Shown: positions 1 through 9,515, counted from the stretch's first letter. The stretch is DNA of 38,249 nt from Neoconidiobolus thromboides FSU 785 (GCA_025603075.1 MU626443.1:1-38249), one strand, 5' to 3'. A program made the numbers and translations. The notes: generated by a model not told the origin, from the sequence alone.

Positions 1-338
1 CTAGTTCCAGTAGTGGAGGTTCCAGTAGTGGAGGTTCCAGTAGTGCTAGTGCCAGTGGTAGTGGTTCTAGTTTTTGAGCAATAAGGAGGTTTAACAGTGA
101 CTACTTTGGTACCAGTAGAAGTAATCACTTTAGTAGAAGTGACTGTTTTAGGGCGACATGGGGTAGGACAATAACTCGGTTTTTTTGTCACAGTTGCTGT
201 CAATGTTTTAGTTACTTTCGAAGTAGAAGTAACAGTTCTTGGTCTACAAGGATTGTAACCACCGTAGTAATCAGCTGGTGAAGCTGCATTGAGGGCAGAG
301 AGTAAAAAAGTAACTGGAATGAGTATTTGAAATTTCAT
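1..338 (-). CDS. Secreted Thr/Ser-rich protein with CRP-TVTST repeats (C-terminus outside window)
   Basis: The reverse strand is open from an ATG at 338 to the left edge, 112 codons with no stop, so the protein is truncated only by the window. It begins with a signal peptide (MKFQILIPVTFLLSALNA). The mature part has two copies of a block around C-R-P-(R/K)-T-V-T-S-T, followed by a T-V-T/T-K-rich stretch and a Cys. Near the edge it becomes a pentapeptide repeat of the type G-T-S-T-T, encoded by a 15-bp tandem repeat at about 1-60. Such Thr/Ser repeats are typical of O-mannosylated fungal cell-wall or surface proteins. No catalytic domain is visible. The small gene at 1062-1220 encodes a clear relative and points away from this one, so the two share about 720 bp of upstream DNA. 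The secreted, surface role is inferred. Confidence 0.75.
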   Translation of the reverse strand, partial: MKFQILIPVTFLLSALNAASPADYYGGYNPCRPRTVTSTSKVTKTLTATVTKKPSYCPTPCRPKTVTSTKVITSTGTKVVTVKPPYCSKTRTTTTGTSTTGTSTTGTSTTGT

Positions 339-1061
339 TGTTGTTTTTGATAATGATTGTTACCATCATAAAGTCCCTTTTTATAGTTTATGGTACTAGT
401 AATTTTAAACACAAACATGGGCTTCTAAAAAGGGTCTATCTTTTTATTAAAATACATTTGATAAACTCAAGTTTACATTTAATAATAACATTTATTATGT
501 TCATAATCAGGCTTATTATTAGGGTAAAAAAGTATATTAAAAGAAGTTTAAGATTAGCAATAAAATGTATTATATTGATAAGCTTGCTTAACTTTATCTC
601 AAATTGTTCTTAATGTTTCTAATTTCTCTAATTTTAAGTTCAAAGTTCACTTTTGTTCTAATTTTAAATTGAAAATAAAGCATTGCAAATAAGTTGCATT
701 AACTTTAACTAAAAAATTAAAAAGGCTAAAATTTAGCTTTTCAATCACCAATTTTAAATTATGCCAATGAAATTTCTAGTTTAAATTAAATATCATTTGC
801 TTTTCAGATCATAAAAAATAAGGTTTTGAAACCTTTTAAGTTAATTTAATACTAACATGAAAGTATTTTAACGCTGTTATTTAAAGTAGAAAGTATAAAA
901 ATAGCTTTTTAAAAAGCGAAGGCTTGGTTTTGTATTATCTTATACATTGCACCCTCAACATGGTTATCTAAAATATGTATATAAACCCTCCCAATATCTG
1001 AAATTTAGTTAAAAAACAATTGTTATAAACATAACTCAATTTGATCATATATAAAGAGAAA
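339..1061. other. Intergenic, divergent promoter region
   Basis: AT-rich spacer between two divergently transcribed genes for related small secreted proteins. It should hold both promoters. A TATA-like run (ATATATAAAG) lies at about 1046-1055, just before the right-hand start codon. The open frame at 338-613 on the forward strand gives a hydrophobic, low-complexity product in promoter DNA and is not supported as a gene. Confidence 0.5.
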
Positions 1062-1220
1062 ATGAAATTCTTATCCGCCATTGTATTACTTGCTGCCTCC
1101 TCTCTTGCCCAAGGTTATGGAAGACCATGTAAAGACGTTACCAAAGTAGTTACCAGCACTACAGTTACCTATGTGACTAAAACAGTACAAGGCACCTGTC
1201 CTACAATTCCTTATTATTAA
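1062..1220 (+). CDS. Small secreted Thr/Val-rich protein, 52 aa
   Basis: A complete 52-codon intronless frame. The N-terminus is a clear signal peptide (MKFLSAIVLLAASSLAQG). The mature ~34-residue part contains R-P-C-K-D-V-T-K-V-V-T-S-T-T-V-T-Y-V-T followed by a second Cys near the end (G-T-C-P). The pattern Arg-Pro/Cys followed by T-V-T-S-T is the same as in the protein encoded at 1-338, so they are members of one family. This copy is the minimal version: one block, two cysteines and no Ser/Thr repeat tail. It ends in TAA after P-Y-Y. The start is fixed by the signal peptide. A role as a small cell-surface or effector-like secreted protein is inference; no known domain is recognised. Confidence 0.7.
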   Translation: MKFLSAIVLLAASSLAQGYGRPCKDVTKVVTSTTVTYVTKTVQGTCPTIPYY

Positions 1221-1824
1221 ATATTTAAATAAATTTGATTAAATCTGAATTTATTAAACTTAGTTTTTTAAAATAGCCTTATTTTTGCAAGATCTTGATT
1301 TTTAATCACAAATAATAAATACTAGATAAAAGGCCTATTTAATAATACTATTTAATATTACTATTCAATATTAATGCCAATTTAGAAAAGTTGACATTAT
1401 TAGGTTTTCGTACTATCGAGCTAAGATAAAAATCGTTATTTTTAAATATATAATAAACCTTTTAAGCATTTAAAATAAAATTGAAATCCATTTGAAAAAG
1501 TCTATATAAGGTGATGATTGTAATGAATAAACGATAAGATTTTTATTATTTGGTATATTTTTGTGTAATTTGATAGAACCAAAAAATGAACCCTGTCTCA
1601 CCATCGAGACAGACCTTTTAGAAAGCAAGTCAGTATTTCATTTAAATAAACCAGTTCAATAGCTTAACTTTATTATGATTTCAATTTACAGAAGACACAT
1701 CGAAAAAGTGTAATTTAAATTTAGGAACTAAAATAAAAATTTCATTCAATCGTTCAAAATAACAAAACATTATAAATATTACATCGAGCTAGTATTTTTT
1801 AGCTATTAAAATTAATTCATTGAT
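1221..1824. other. Intergenic, no gene seen
   Basis: AT-rich spacer. The only structure noted is a short perfect stem (CTGTCTC / GAGACAG, 1593-1612). No transposon end or RNA gene was recognised. Confidence 0.4.
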
Positions 1825-2030
1825 ATGGATACTGTAACTTGATATAAATGGAGCTACATACTAATGGCATTTGGAATGGTATTAAGTAGTATAAAACTTT
1901 TTATCAGAACAATGGTTATGATGACTATTACATCTTTTGTAAAAAAATTAACAGCTATTACAGTAAGAATAAGATTGACCAAGAAAAACTTAAATATAAG
2001 ATGGTATACAAAACTGACTTATTTATTTAA
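1825..2030 (+). CDS. Possible two-exon mini-gene or gene remnant, about 49 aa
   Basis: A weak candidate. ATG-GAT-ACT (1825-1833) is followed by a GTAACT donor, a TACTAAT branch-like motif at about 1857-1863 and an AAGTAG acceptor. It then joins in frame to 1890-2030, which encodes a Tyr/Lys/Asn-rich peptide with one Cys and ends in TAA. The intron signals match those of the confirmed genes here. The protein is too short to recognise and lacks a signal peptide. It could equally be the last exon of something lost, or chance. Confidence 0.25.
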
Positions 2031-2045
2031 ATAGAAATATCTTTC

Positions 2046-3635
2046 TTAGCAAGTTTTAACGTCAACTTCAGTGATACCGCATTTACCATACGAGTTTCTA
2101 CACTTCCATCCGTAGCTAGATTTAGTCCAGCATCTAGGAGTACTATAGTCTTTTAGGGTATAGCTACGTCCATAACTATCATAGCATTTCTCATTAGTAT
2201 CTGGGCATTTAGGTTTCAAAAGATCATCAAAACAAAGGGATGTTTCTGCTTGATTACTTTGACAAGAAGGCCCATTTTTATTGGTACAACTCCATACATT
2301 ATCAGATTTTGACCAACAAACAGGTGCTCTTGGATTACTTGCATAAAAAATAGAGGTACCATAACGACAATAATCATTTTTAGTTGGACATTCTGGGGTA
2401 ACTGGATTTGGTGGTGTAATTTTACACGTAGTAATATCGATTTGCCCGATGATAGAATCACATTTACCATTCAATCCATTTAAACACATCCAGGATCCAA
2501 AGGTTGATTTCGACCAACATTTTGGTGCTTTTGGATCATTTGCTTTAAAATAAGTAGTACCAGCATAGCAACTGTCAATAGCTTTTGGACAATCAGGAAG
2601 TGGAGGAAGGGGTATGTTACAGGATTTAATATCTACTTGGCCTTTAGAAGTATCGCATTTGGTATTTGAATTTCCTTCACAACTCCATCCTGAGTTAGTT
2701 TTTGTCCAACATTTTGGTGCATTTGGGCTACTTGCATCAAAAATAATATCACCAGTTTTACAGCTTTCACTAGCTTTTGGACATTCAAGTACTGGTGGAG
2801 TAGGTGGTGTCAATTTGCAAGTTTTACGATCAACTTGTCCCTTAGAAGCATCACATTTAGCATCAGAATTTCCTTGGCAAGACCAACCAGAAGAAACTGA
2901 AGATTTATACCAGCATTTTGGTGCAAAATCTTGAAAAGCAAGGTAAGCAATATCACCTATAATACAAGTATCATTATATTTTGGACACCCAGGCTTAAGT
3001 GGTATTGGTGGATTAGAATTACAGCTTTTAACATTTGCTTCGCCCTTTGATGAATCACAAGTAGCACTATCATTTCCACGACATGACCAACCAAATTGAG
3101 ATGATGGTGATTTTTTCCAACATTTTGGTGCATTTGGACTATCTGGATGATAAGCAATATCTCCAACTAAGCAAGAATCACTAAGTTTTGGACATTCTGA
3201 TACTGGTGGACGTGGCTCAAATTTACATGTAGTTACATCCACTTGACCTTTATTAGCATCACATGATTTTGGTACACTACCATCACAAGCCCAGCCTTTA
3301 GATGTTTTGAACCAACATTTTGGTGCAAAAGATTGATCGGGTCCATAAGCAATATCGCCAATTACACAGTAATCGGTCACTTTTGGACATTCGAGGACAG
3401 GCTGTTTACAGTTTCCAATGTCTACTTGACCATTGTATTCGTTACACTTGCCATTTTGTTTCACATTGCATTGCCAGCCATTGTAAGATTGGGACCAACA
3501 TTGAGGCGCTTTAGGATCACTGAATAAAAATTTAGAATAGCCTGATTGACAAGAATCTGTAGGCTTTGGACAGTTTAAAGTATAAACTTCAATAGTTAAT
3601 AGAAGTGGTAGTAGAAGATTAATAAAACCATTCAT
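2046..3635 (-). CDS. Secreted protein of eight tandem six-cysteine domains, 529 aa
   Basis: Intronless. A signal peptide (residues 1 to about 18) is followed by nothing but eight tandem domains of 53-58 residues at about 22-76, 83-137, 148-205, 217-273, 285-339, 349-404, 416-468 and 477-529. They are joined by Pro-rich linkers of 6-11 residues. Each domain has six cysteines in the order C-P-K-x3-D-x-C, then G-D-I-x-Y, A-P-K-C-W, G-W-x-C, K-C-D and, after G-Q-V-D, a closing Cys. The typical spacing is C-x6-C-x16-C-x9-C-x7-C-x11-C. Domains 2-5 are the most alike; 7 and 8 are the most diverged. Two conserved Trp per unit would suit carbohydrate binding, but I do not recognise the family: the spacing differs from CBM1, CBM14 and CBM18. 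It is probably a wall or extracellular-matrix protein (inference). A long pyrimidine/purine tract lies just upstream at 3658-3710. Confidence 0.85.
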   Translation of the reverse strand: MNGFINLLLPLLLTIEVYTLNCPKPTDSCQSGYSKFLFSDPKAPQCWSQSYNGWQCNVKQNGKCNEYNGQVDIGNCKQPVLECPKVTDYCVIGDIAYGPDQSFAPKCWFKTSKGWACDGSVPKSCDANKGQVDVTTCKFEPRPPVSECPKLSDSCLVGDIAYHPDSPNAPKCWKKSPSSQFGWSCRGNDSATCDSSKGEANVKSCNSNPPIPLKPGCPKYNDTCIIGDIAYLAFQDFAPKCWYKSSVSSGWSCQGNSDAKCDASKGQVDRKTCKLTPPTPPVLECPKASESCKTGDIIFDASSPNAPKCWTKTNSGWSCEGNSNTKCDTSKGQVDIKSCNIPLPPLPDCPKAIDSCYAGTTYFKANDPKAPKCWSKSTFGSWMCLNGLNGKCDSIIGQIDITTCKITPPNPVTPECPTKNDYCRYGTSIFYASNPRAPVCWSKSDNVWSCTNKNGPSCQSNQAETSLCFDDLLKPKCPDTNEKCYDSYGRSYTLKDYSTPRCWTKSSYGWKCRNSYGKCGITEVDVKTC

Positions 3636-4611
3636 AGTTTATAATCTTAGGTTGTTTTCTTTTTGTTTTCTTTTTTTTTTCTTTTTGTCTTCCTTTTGTC
3701 TTCTTTTTATATTATCAGGTTTGATATTAATATTATATTTTAATTTCATGGAACTTGATATCATTATTTTGCTTGAACTTTAAATCTAAATATAACTTTT
3801 TTTCATTCAGCTGGAAAACATCTTTAAAATTATGATACTTAAATTCTATATTTAGGAAGTTTCGAAGATGTTTAAAAGTTATTTGAAAAGCTATTTAACT
3901 TTTTAAATGTAGTTTGTCACTTTACGTGCCTCTAAAACATATTTTGGAGGATATGATAATAAGTTAGTATTTATTTTTAGCATTTTATGAAAAGGATTCT
4001 AATATCAGTTTAATTAAATCTTATTTTGTTTTACTTAGTAAATGGGCATACTTTTTATTTGAAAATTTTTTCCAAATTTTAACTAAGCTGCTAAAAAGTG
4101 AACAGAGAGCTAAACATGGGCATTCCAAATAAATCACATGGATGGGTTAAGAGCCTGGTCGAAATCATCAATGTTAGTTTTATATTATGAAAGGCTTACG
4201 CCCCAAGTGTTTTGTAAAATTTTCCGCTTGAAATTGGTTATACAGATTTTGCTTTATATTAAATCAAAAATAGCAAAATAAACAAATATTTTTTATAATT
4301 CATACTACACTAACCAGAGCATTTATTCCATTTTATTAGCACATTTGTTAATTTACTAAAAAATTTCAATCATTTAATTAGTTTTGTTCAGCCCTGTAAA
4401 TTGAGCATTTTTCGTAACTTAAGTTTATAAGGTTCAAAGTAGAGATTTTGCTATTTAATTTATAGTTTATAAATTTTATCAAATAATATTATAATAAAAG
4501 AAAGACTCAAAAGAATAAAGCCCAAACAATAAACAAAATGACAAGAAATTAGGAGCAAGTTATAAGCAATAATGTAATTTTACTTCATAACTAGATTTAT
4601 TAAGTAACAAA
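3636..4611. other. Intergenic, no gene seen
   Basis: Promoter side of the eight-domain gene. It has a T/C-rich tract at about 3658-3710, then plain AT-rich DNA to the 3' end of the lipase gene. No repeat end or RNA gene was recognised. Confidence 0.4.
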
Positions 4612-5511
4612 TTAACTACAAGCAGTACTTGTCATATCTTGACCAAAATAATTTCCATGGTTAGCAAAACTTTGTTGGAAAATAGACACTGAATTGTAAC
4701 ATGTTGGATCTTCTAAAGTTTGATTAGTGCTAGTACAATAGCGAATAGGGTTTTCGATATTTCTATCATCAATAAATAATTCGTTTGCATGATGTTTATA
4801 ATCAAAAGTTAAGCTTAATGGCGTGTTAGGTATATCATCATTATATTTAACAGATCTAGCAGAAGCAATTGGTTTTTGGTTATACCATTTTGCAAAAGCA
4901 GTATCTCCAGTTCTAGGTTGACCATAAGTATACAATTCAAAACGATTCCAGGGGAGATTTAAGCTTTGTTGGACTGTAAATAGGCCCAAAGAAGCCATTG
5001 CACCACCTAAAGAATGACCAATGAATTTAATTTTAGATGCTTTATAAGTGTCTTGAGCTAATAATTCAGTTAAGGTAGCTATCATTCCTTGGGATAAAGA
5101 CTTCATTGATAAATAAAATCCAGCATGTACTTTAAAAAATGATGGAGCCTCAGGCTCAGATATAGGGATTGGAACCGTTGATATATCTACAAGATAATTT
5201 ACTATATTTTTAGATCCACGGAAGGCTACGATAATATCATTAGTATTACTGTCTACTGCTATATAACCGTTAGTGTACAAAAGAGAGTCATTAAAGCTTT
5301 TTATAAATTTAGTTGATGGCACATTTTGACATGGCTTACAATTCCAAGGGGTTAATTGGGTGATATCGCATGAGGTTGCAGAGGCATAAAATACATTTTT
5401 TTTAGCTTCATCAATTGGTGGACGCTGCATCTGCCCATTTGTATTAAATATGAGTCCAAACGGATTAATAAGCAATAGTAGTGATAAAGTGTTAAAAAAA
5501 TTGAAAGACAT
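4612..5511 (-). CDS. Secreted class 3 lipase, 299 aa
   Basis: A fungal lipase of the Rhizomucor miehei type (alpha/beta hydrolase, Lipase_3), expected to hydrolyse acylglycerol esters outside the cell. It has an N-terminal signal peptide (about 1-26). The oxyanion motif A-F-R-G-S is at 96-100, the nucleophile elbow G-H-S-L-G-G at 165-170 (Ser167), the acid in N-D-D-I-P at 224-228 (probably Asp226) and the catalytic His in N-H-G-N-Y-F-G at 284-290 (His285). All three triad members are in the family's order and spacing, so the enzyme should be active. The motif Y-G-Q-P-R-T-G before the acid is also typical. Cysteines at 48, 58, 61, 259, 271 and 298 can form disulfides. The length is normal and it is intronless. 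It lies in the same orientation as the eight-domain secreted gene. Confidence 0.93.
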   Translation of the reverse strand: MSFNFFNTLSLLLLINPFGLIFNTNGQMQRPPIDEAKKNVFYASATSCDITQLTPWNCKPCQNVPSTKFIKSFNDSLLYTNGYIAVDSNTNDIIVAFRGSKNIVNYLVDISTVPIPISEPEAPSFFKVHAGFYLSMKSLSQGMIATLTELLAQDTYKASKIKFIGHSLGGAMASLGLFTVQQSLNLPWNRFELYTYGQPRTGDTAFAKWYNQKPIASARSVKYNDDIPNTPLSLTFDYKHHANELFIDDRNIENPIRYCTSTNQTLEDPTCYNSVSIFQQSFANHGNYFGQDMTSTACS

Positions 5512-5969
5512 AATTCACAGAATTAATGATACTTTATTGATAAATATAATATATAGTTGTTATTATGCTAATTATTTATCATATTAAATGGTAATCTTGC
5601 CTTTCATATATAAATTAATATAGAGATACCTATAGTTGGCGCCTCAAACTACCTTATCATTGTAGTATATTAGAGTTAAAATGGTAATTCAATGATTAGC
5701 AATCAAAATAATTAGTAAATTAGTTGATTAAAAAAGTATTTCTAGTTAAAATTGATAATCTTATAATGTAATACCCCTCTTAGTTTTATTGTTATCTAGT
5801 TAAATTAGATATTTTATCATTATTTAGACAATTTTAATTATTACGATTATCTTGTTTTTTAAACAGTAGATCCACTTATTTTCTAAATATTTAATTTCAG
5901 TTATTAAAGTTCATTTGAACTTTAACTAGTTTCTGGAAAGAATTCAGATAGCATTTAAATGTATGAACA
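5512..5969. other. Intergenic, no gene seen
   Basis: Lipase promoter side; AT-rich, without recognisable elements before the MITE cluster begins. Confidence 0.4.
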
Positions 5970-6075
5970 TGGGGACATATTTCTTCGTTCAAGAATTTTA
6001 TTAGTAGAACACTCTTTTCATTTAAACAGCGTTTAAAAAAATGAAAAAAGTGATGAAACCAAAAAAACATCCCCA
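5970..6075 (-). mobile_element. MITE, TGGGGATG family
   Basis: Reverse-oriented copy. It runs from TGGGGACATA to AACATCCCCA, with the family interior (TTCAAGAATTTTATTAG ... AAAAAGTGATGAAACC) between the inverted ends. It is the first of three copies lying head to tail. The forward frame of the interior gives a spurious reading frame at 5897-6124. Confidence 0.8.
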
Positions 6076-6077
6076 TA

Positions 6078-6150
6078 TGTTTTTTTGCAAAGATTCTATT
6101 AACAACTCCTCTACTCAACAGCACTTAAAAAATAAACAAAACCAAAAGAT
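6078..6150 (-). mobile_element. Partial MITE copy, ends eroded
   Basis: Lies between two better copies. It keeps the interior in reverse orientation (GATTCTATTAACAACTCC, GCACTTAAAAAAT, AAAACCAAAA) but both terminal repeats are incomplete. Confidence 0.6.
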
Positions 6151-6151
6151 G

Positions 6152-6250
6152 TAGGGATGTATTTTTATGTTTAAGGATTTTACTAACAATTTTCCCACTC
6201 AAATAATGCTTAAAAGATAGAAAGTAATGAAATCAAAAAAAACATCCCTA
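6152..6250 (-). mobile_element. MITE, TGGGGATG family
   Basis: Reverse-oriented, from TAGGGATGTA to AACATCCCTA: the same G-to-A change sits in both ends, keeping them complementary. Third member of the tandem trio. Confidence 0.8.
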
Positions 6251-7485
6251 TATATTTAAATATTATGTAAACTAATGATTCTATAAACTAAATTCATTTA
6301 AAAAAATTTATATAGTTTTGTCACTAAATTTATCATCATCAGATACAAATATTAAACATATTTTATTATATTCATTATTAGAATCATTTAATATAATATC
6401 CTTTAGTTTGATTTTAATAATTGATAAAGATGTTTTTTTTTCAAGTAGTTTAAAAATTCCTTAATCTGATTCAATAAACAAGTATAAAGAATACAATCGA
6501 ACTTAGCATCGACTATCGTATAATCCTCTGTTGTTTCTTAAATCTTATATAGAGAAGTCTCAATGGAGCATTCTTTTGAAAGGCTAACGCTGACTAGTTG
6601 AATCTATCTTATAAAACAATCTAAATATGAGTTTAGTTAGGTCTGAGGGCATGATTGAGATGGTTGGAGTTAGGTCTAGGCATAAATAGGCCCACAATTT
6701 GTTAATACCCTACTGTTAAAATTGGCCAATCAATGCTGTTTAATTAAAAAGTACCTATCACTGAATTTATACTGTTAGTAAAGCATGCCAATTGTTTTAT
6801 CCAGTAGTCTCCATTTGATTTATAAAAACTATAAAAGAGCTTGTATATATTATCAATGATAATGATAACGCTCTTATCATTGATAATAGATGAAAGTATG
6901 TTTTGTAAAAAATAACACTTGGAAAAAATTCAATATTAAGTTCAAGCCAATTTAAACTCTAAACCCGTTTTTTTAAATAATACCAACTTTCAAAATAATA
7001 CCAACTTTCAACTACCAGAAAGCAATGTGAACATGGTAATTTTCAAGTTAACTTAAAAGTAAGTAGTATTTAAATTCATAACTTACAATTTAAAAAAAAA
7101 CGAAGGGTAAAAATGTTAAATAATCAAATGTTTGTATCTTTAATAAAAACATTCACATTTATATCAAGTTTAGTATTAATAATATAATGGGAAATACAGT
7201 TTACAAATGATAAAAATAGTAATAAGAGTAAGAATTAAAAACAATAAAATTTTACCAAAATTGTGATTAAAAAGTTTAATATACATCAAAATAAACAAAT
7301 GAAACTTAAAATTCTTCTGCTTTTAAATTTCAAATTATTAAATTAACGGAAAAGTAAACAATAAAGTATCAACAATAACTAAAAATCATTATATTAAATA
7401 AAAAAGAGAATTAAAATAATCAATTATTGAATTTCATTTCTTTTTATTTCTTTTAATATTTGATTATTATTATTTTACAAATATC
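6251..7485. other. Intergenic with one strong inverted repeat
   Basis: No gene seen. It contains a perfect 15-bp inverted repeat with an 11-base loop at 6848-6888 and an 18-bp direct duplication around TACCAACTTT at 6981 and 6999. The rest is AT-rich and includes the promoter of the Chs7-like gene. Confidence 0.4.
6848..6888. repeat. Perfect 15-bp inverted repeat rich in GATA/TATC
   Basis: The arms 6848-6862 and 6874-6888 are exact reverse complements around an 11-base spacer. Each arm contains TTATC and GATAA. It could be a hairpin or a cluster of GATA-factor sites about 600 bp upstream of the Chs7-like gene; neither is shown. Confidence 0.6.
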
Positions 7486-8659
7486 ATGGACAATTATAGT
7501 ACCCTATGTAAATCGGGTTCTTACGCTATTTGCAATTTGTTTCTACCCACACTAGAATCGAGTTGTAAACTAGAGACAATAGGTGGTACTAAAAACTTAG
7601 GTATTATATACAATCAATTCAACTCACAAACAATCAACTAATCTTCAATTTATTAGTCAATGTCATTGTCACGAGTATAAGTTTAGCTATTATGGTAGGC
7701 TTATTATTAAGGATTAAACATAAGAAAGCAGCTGTTGGAAGAAAGGAAATGATTTTGCTTCTTTTATTTATATGTTTTCAATCTTTCTTTCACATGCTAG
7801 TAAGAGCTCAAGTGTTTCCCCAAGATTCAATTGCTAGTCTGGTAAGGTTTTGATTTTATGTTGCTAGTTGAATTGTTAATGTAAATTTATTTTTATAGAA
7901 ATTTTCTTCTTTCTATTTAGCTTGGACAACTTCTACTGCTTTCGTTCTATTGTTTAATGCCCTGGTTGGTAAGTAGTCTGTTTTAATAATAGTATTAATA
8001 GTATTAACATACTTTTATATAGCCTTTCAATTTTGGAGAGATGGAAGCAAAACATCAATTATTGTAATATTTTATATTAAAATAATAATAACTAATAAAC
8101 TAACAATTGAACTTTTTATAGACATTATTATTAATCTCTATTGGTATAATAAGTGGCTTAACTAGTTTTAACGTATTAAAATCAGAAGCTTATTTATTAA
8201 ATGATCATGAAAAAGATGAAACTTCAATTCAAGATGTAGCTTACTTTATATTTTACACAATCTTTCCTATATTAGCTATTTTATTATATTTAATATTACA
8301 ATTTATTTTGGTTATTCGTTCATTATCGGCTAGAAAGCCATTAAGTAAGTTGATATATAATTATATTTACTATTTACTATTTACTAATATATATTTTAGG
8401 CTTTTTATTGATATCATTTGTATTTTTGATTGCTGGTAAATGTATCGATTATTATGCTGGATTAAACTTATGTTTAGTATCTAAGGGGTTAATGGATGGT
8501 GCTCCATTTGATTCCATTTGCTTTACATTTTCAATATTATCTTTATTTAAATACTGGAATGATATAACTGAAGGTAAACATTATAATATAATGATTTAAT
8601 AACTAATAAATTAATAATGATTCATAGATGATTGGGATGATTTCAAAATAGCAGCATAA
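7486..8659 (+). CDS. CHS7: Chs7-type chitin synthase export chaperone, 279 aa, 7 exons
   Basis: ER membrane protein needed in fungi for chitin synthase (Chs3 class) to leave the ER. Exons: 7486-7600, 7657-7841, 7899-7968, 8023-8063, 8122-8344, 8400-8573, 8628-8659, and all junctions keep frame. Family hallmarks seen after splicing are: a Cys-rich lumenal start (Y-S-T-L-C, A-I-C-N-L-F-L-P) before the first membrane segment; H-K-K-A-A-V-G-R-K-E-M after that segment; about seven hydrophobic segments; and the C-terminal signature K-Y-W-N-D-I-T-E-D-D-W. The last matches the family's K-Y-W-D-S-I-T-K-E-D-L closely and spans the final intron. The first intron uses a GTATTA donor and a CTAAT branch motif. 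The length is slightly below the usual ~300. It is convergent with the F-box gene, with only 73 bp between stop codons. Confidence 0.88.
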
Positions 8660-8732
8660 TTAAAACGATATTATTAATAATATTAATAATATTAATATTA
8701 ATAACAATAACAATAAATATAATTTATTACAT

Positions 8733-9515
8733 TTAAATACTAAAAATAGGAGGTCGACTATCAGGAGATCGAGTTTGTTTAATGTTCACAGAGTGCCTTG
8801 GGCTTAACATAGTAGGAGTAGGAGCAGCTATTGGGTTTAAATTTAATAATTGTTTGATATCAAAAATGGTCCTTTTAAATAAACTTATAAAACCATTGTT
8901 AACTCTTGTTTGATTTGTTGTATCTTCTTTAATTAATTTAATATTCTCAAATAAATCTAAATCACAATGAAAACTTAATGGGGTAACCCATCTTATCCCT
9001 GGTGAATCTAACTCATTATTCCTTTCTTCTTCAATAATTTGATTATCTTCTACAGTATACAATAAACTACAATGACTATCAAGAGGTCGACTAACTTTAA
9101 TTCCAGTTTGTTTAGTTTTTAACCTTATTGGCTGGTATAATACAATTTGATATAATTTATTGTTTATTTTAAAATGAATTGTATTTGCTATAGGCTTACT
9201 AACTAGTAATGCATAAAAGAAGCGATATAATTTAATACCACTGCCATTCTTACATTGAAATGTCAATTGATTTAAATTTTTATCATATCCTGTATAATTA
9301 AAGATGGAATCCATAAACCAGTGCTCTTCTTGATAGACTTTAATATTGATTTGACTATTTTGGAATCGTTTAGATATAGTTGTATGAATTAAACATGACA
9401 ATCGTGGATGATTCAGTTTTAAGAGTGAGTTATAACTAGTGATATCTAAATTCAATAAAATCATAGTAAGAATTTCATTTGGGAAATCTAATAAATTAAA
9501 AGCTGTCTTTTTCAT
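8733..9515 (-). CDS. F-box protein, 260 aa
   Basis: Intronless. Residues about 7-45 (N-L-L-D-F-P-N-E-I-L-T-M-I-L-L-N-L-D ... L-N-H-P-R-L-S-C-L-I-H) form an F-box, the Skp1-binding helix bundle of SCF ubiquitin ligases. In place of LRR or WD40 repeats the rest is a unique region, with a basic Pro/Ser-rich tail containing S-P-R-H and S-P-D-S-R-P-P that could be phosphorylated. The substrate is unknown. Many fungal F-box proteins of this layout are lineage-specific. The start is supported by the F-box lying right at the N-terminus. The tail runs to within 73 bp of the Chs7-like stop codon on the other strand. Confidence 0.75.
   Translation of the reverse strand: MKKTAFNLLDFPNEILTMILLNLDITSYNSLLKLNHPRLSCLIHTTISKRFQNSQINIKVYQEEHWFMDSIFNYTGYDKNLNQLTFQCKNGSGIKLYRFFYALLVSKPIANTIHFKINNKLYQIVLYQPIRLKTKQTGIKVSRPLDSHCSLLYTVEDNQIIEEERNNELDSPGIRWVTPLSFHCDLDLFENIKLIKEDTTNQTRVNNGFISLFKRTIFDIKQLLNLNPIAAPTPTMLSPRHSVNIKQTRSPDSRPPIFSI

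Noticed and set aside
338-613. 91-codon forward frame of hydrophobic low-complexity sequence
   Set aside because: It overlaps the start codon of a real signal-peptide gene on the other strand, and its Ile/Leu/Phe bias is what AT-rich DNA gives by chance.
2614-2934. 106-codon forward frame and several others inside the eight-domain gene
   Set aside because: Antisense shadows: the repeats in their translation mirror the domain repeats of the true gene.
5897-6124. 75-codon open frame on the reverse strand
   Set aside because: It runs through a MITE and its partial neighbour and has no independent coding evidence.
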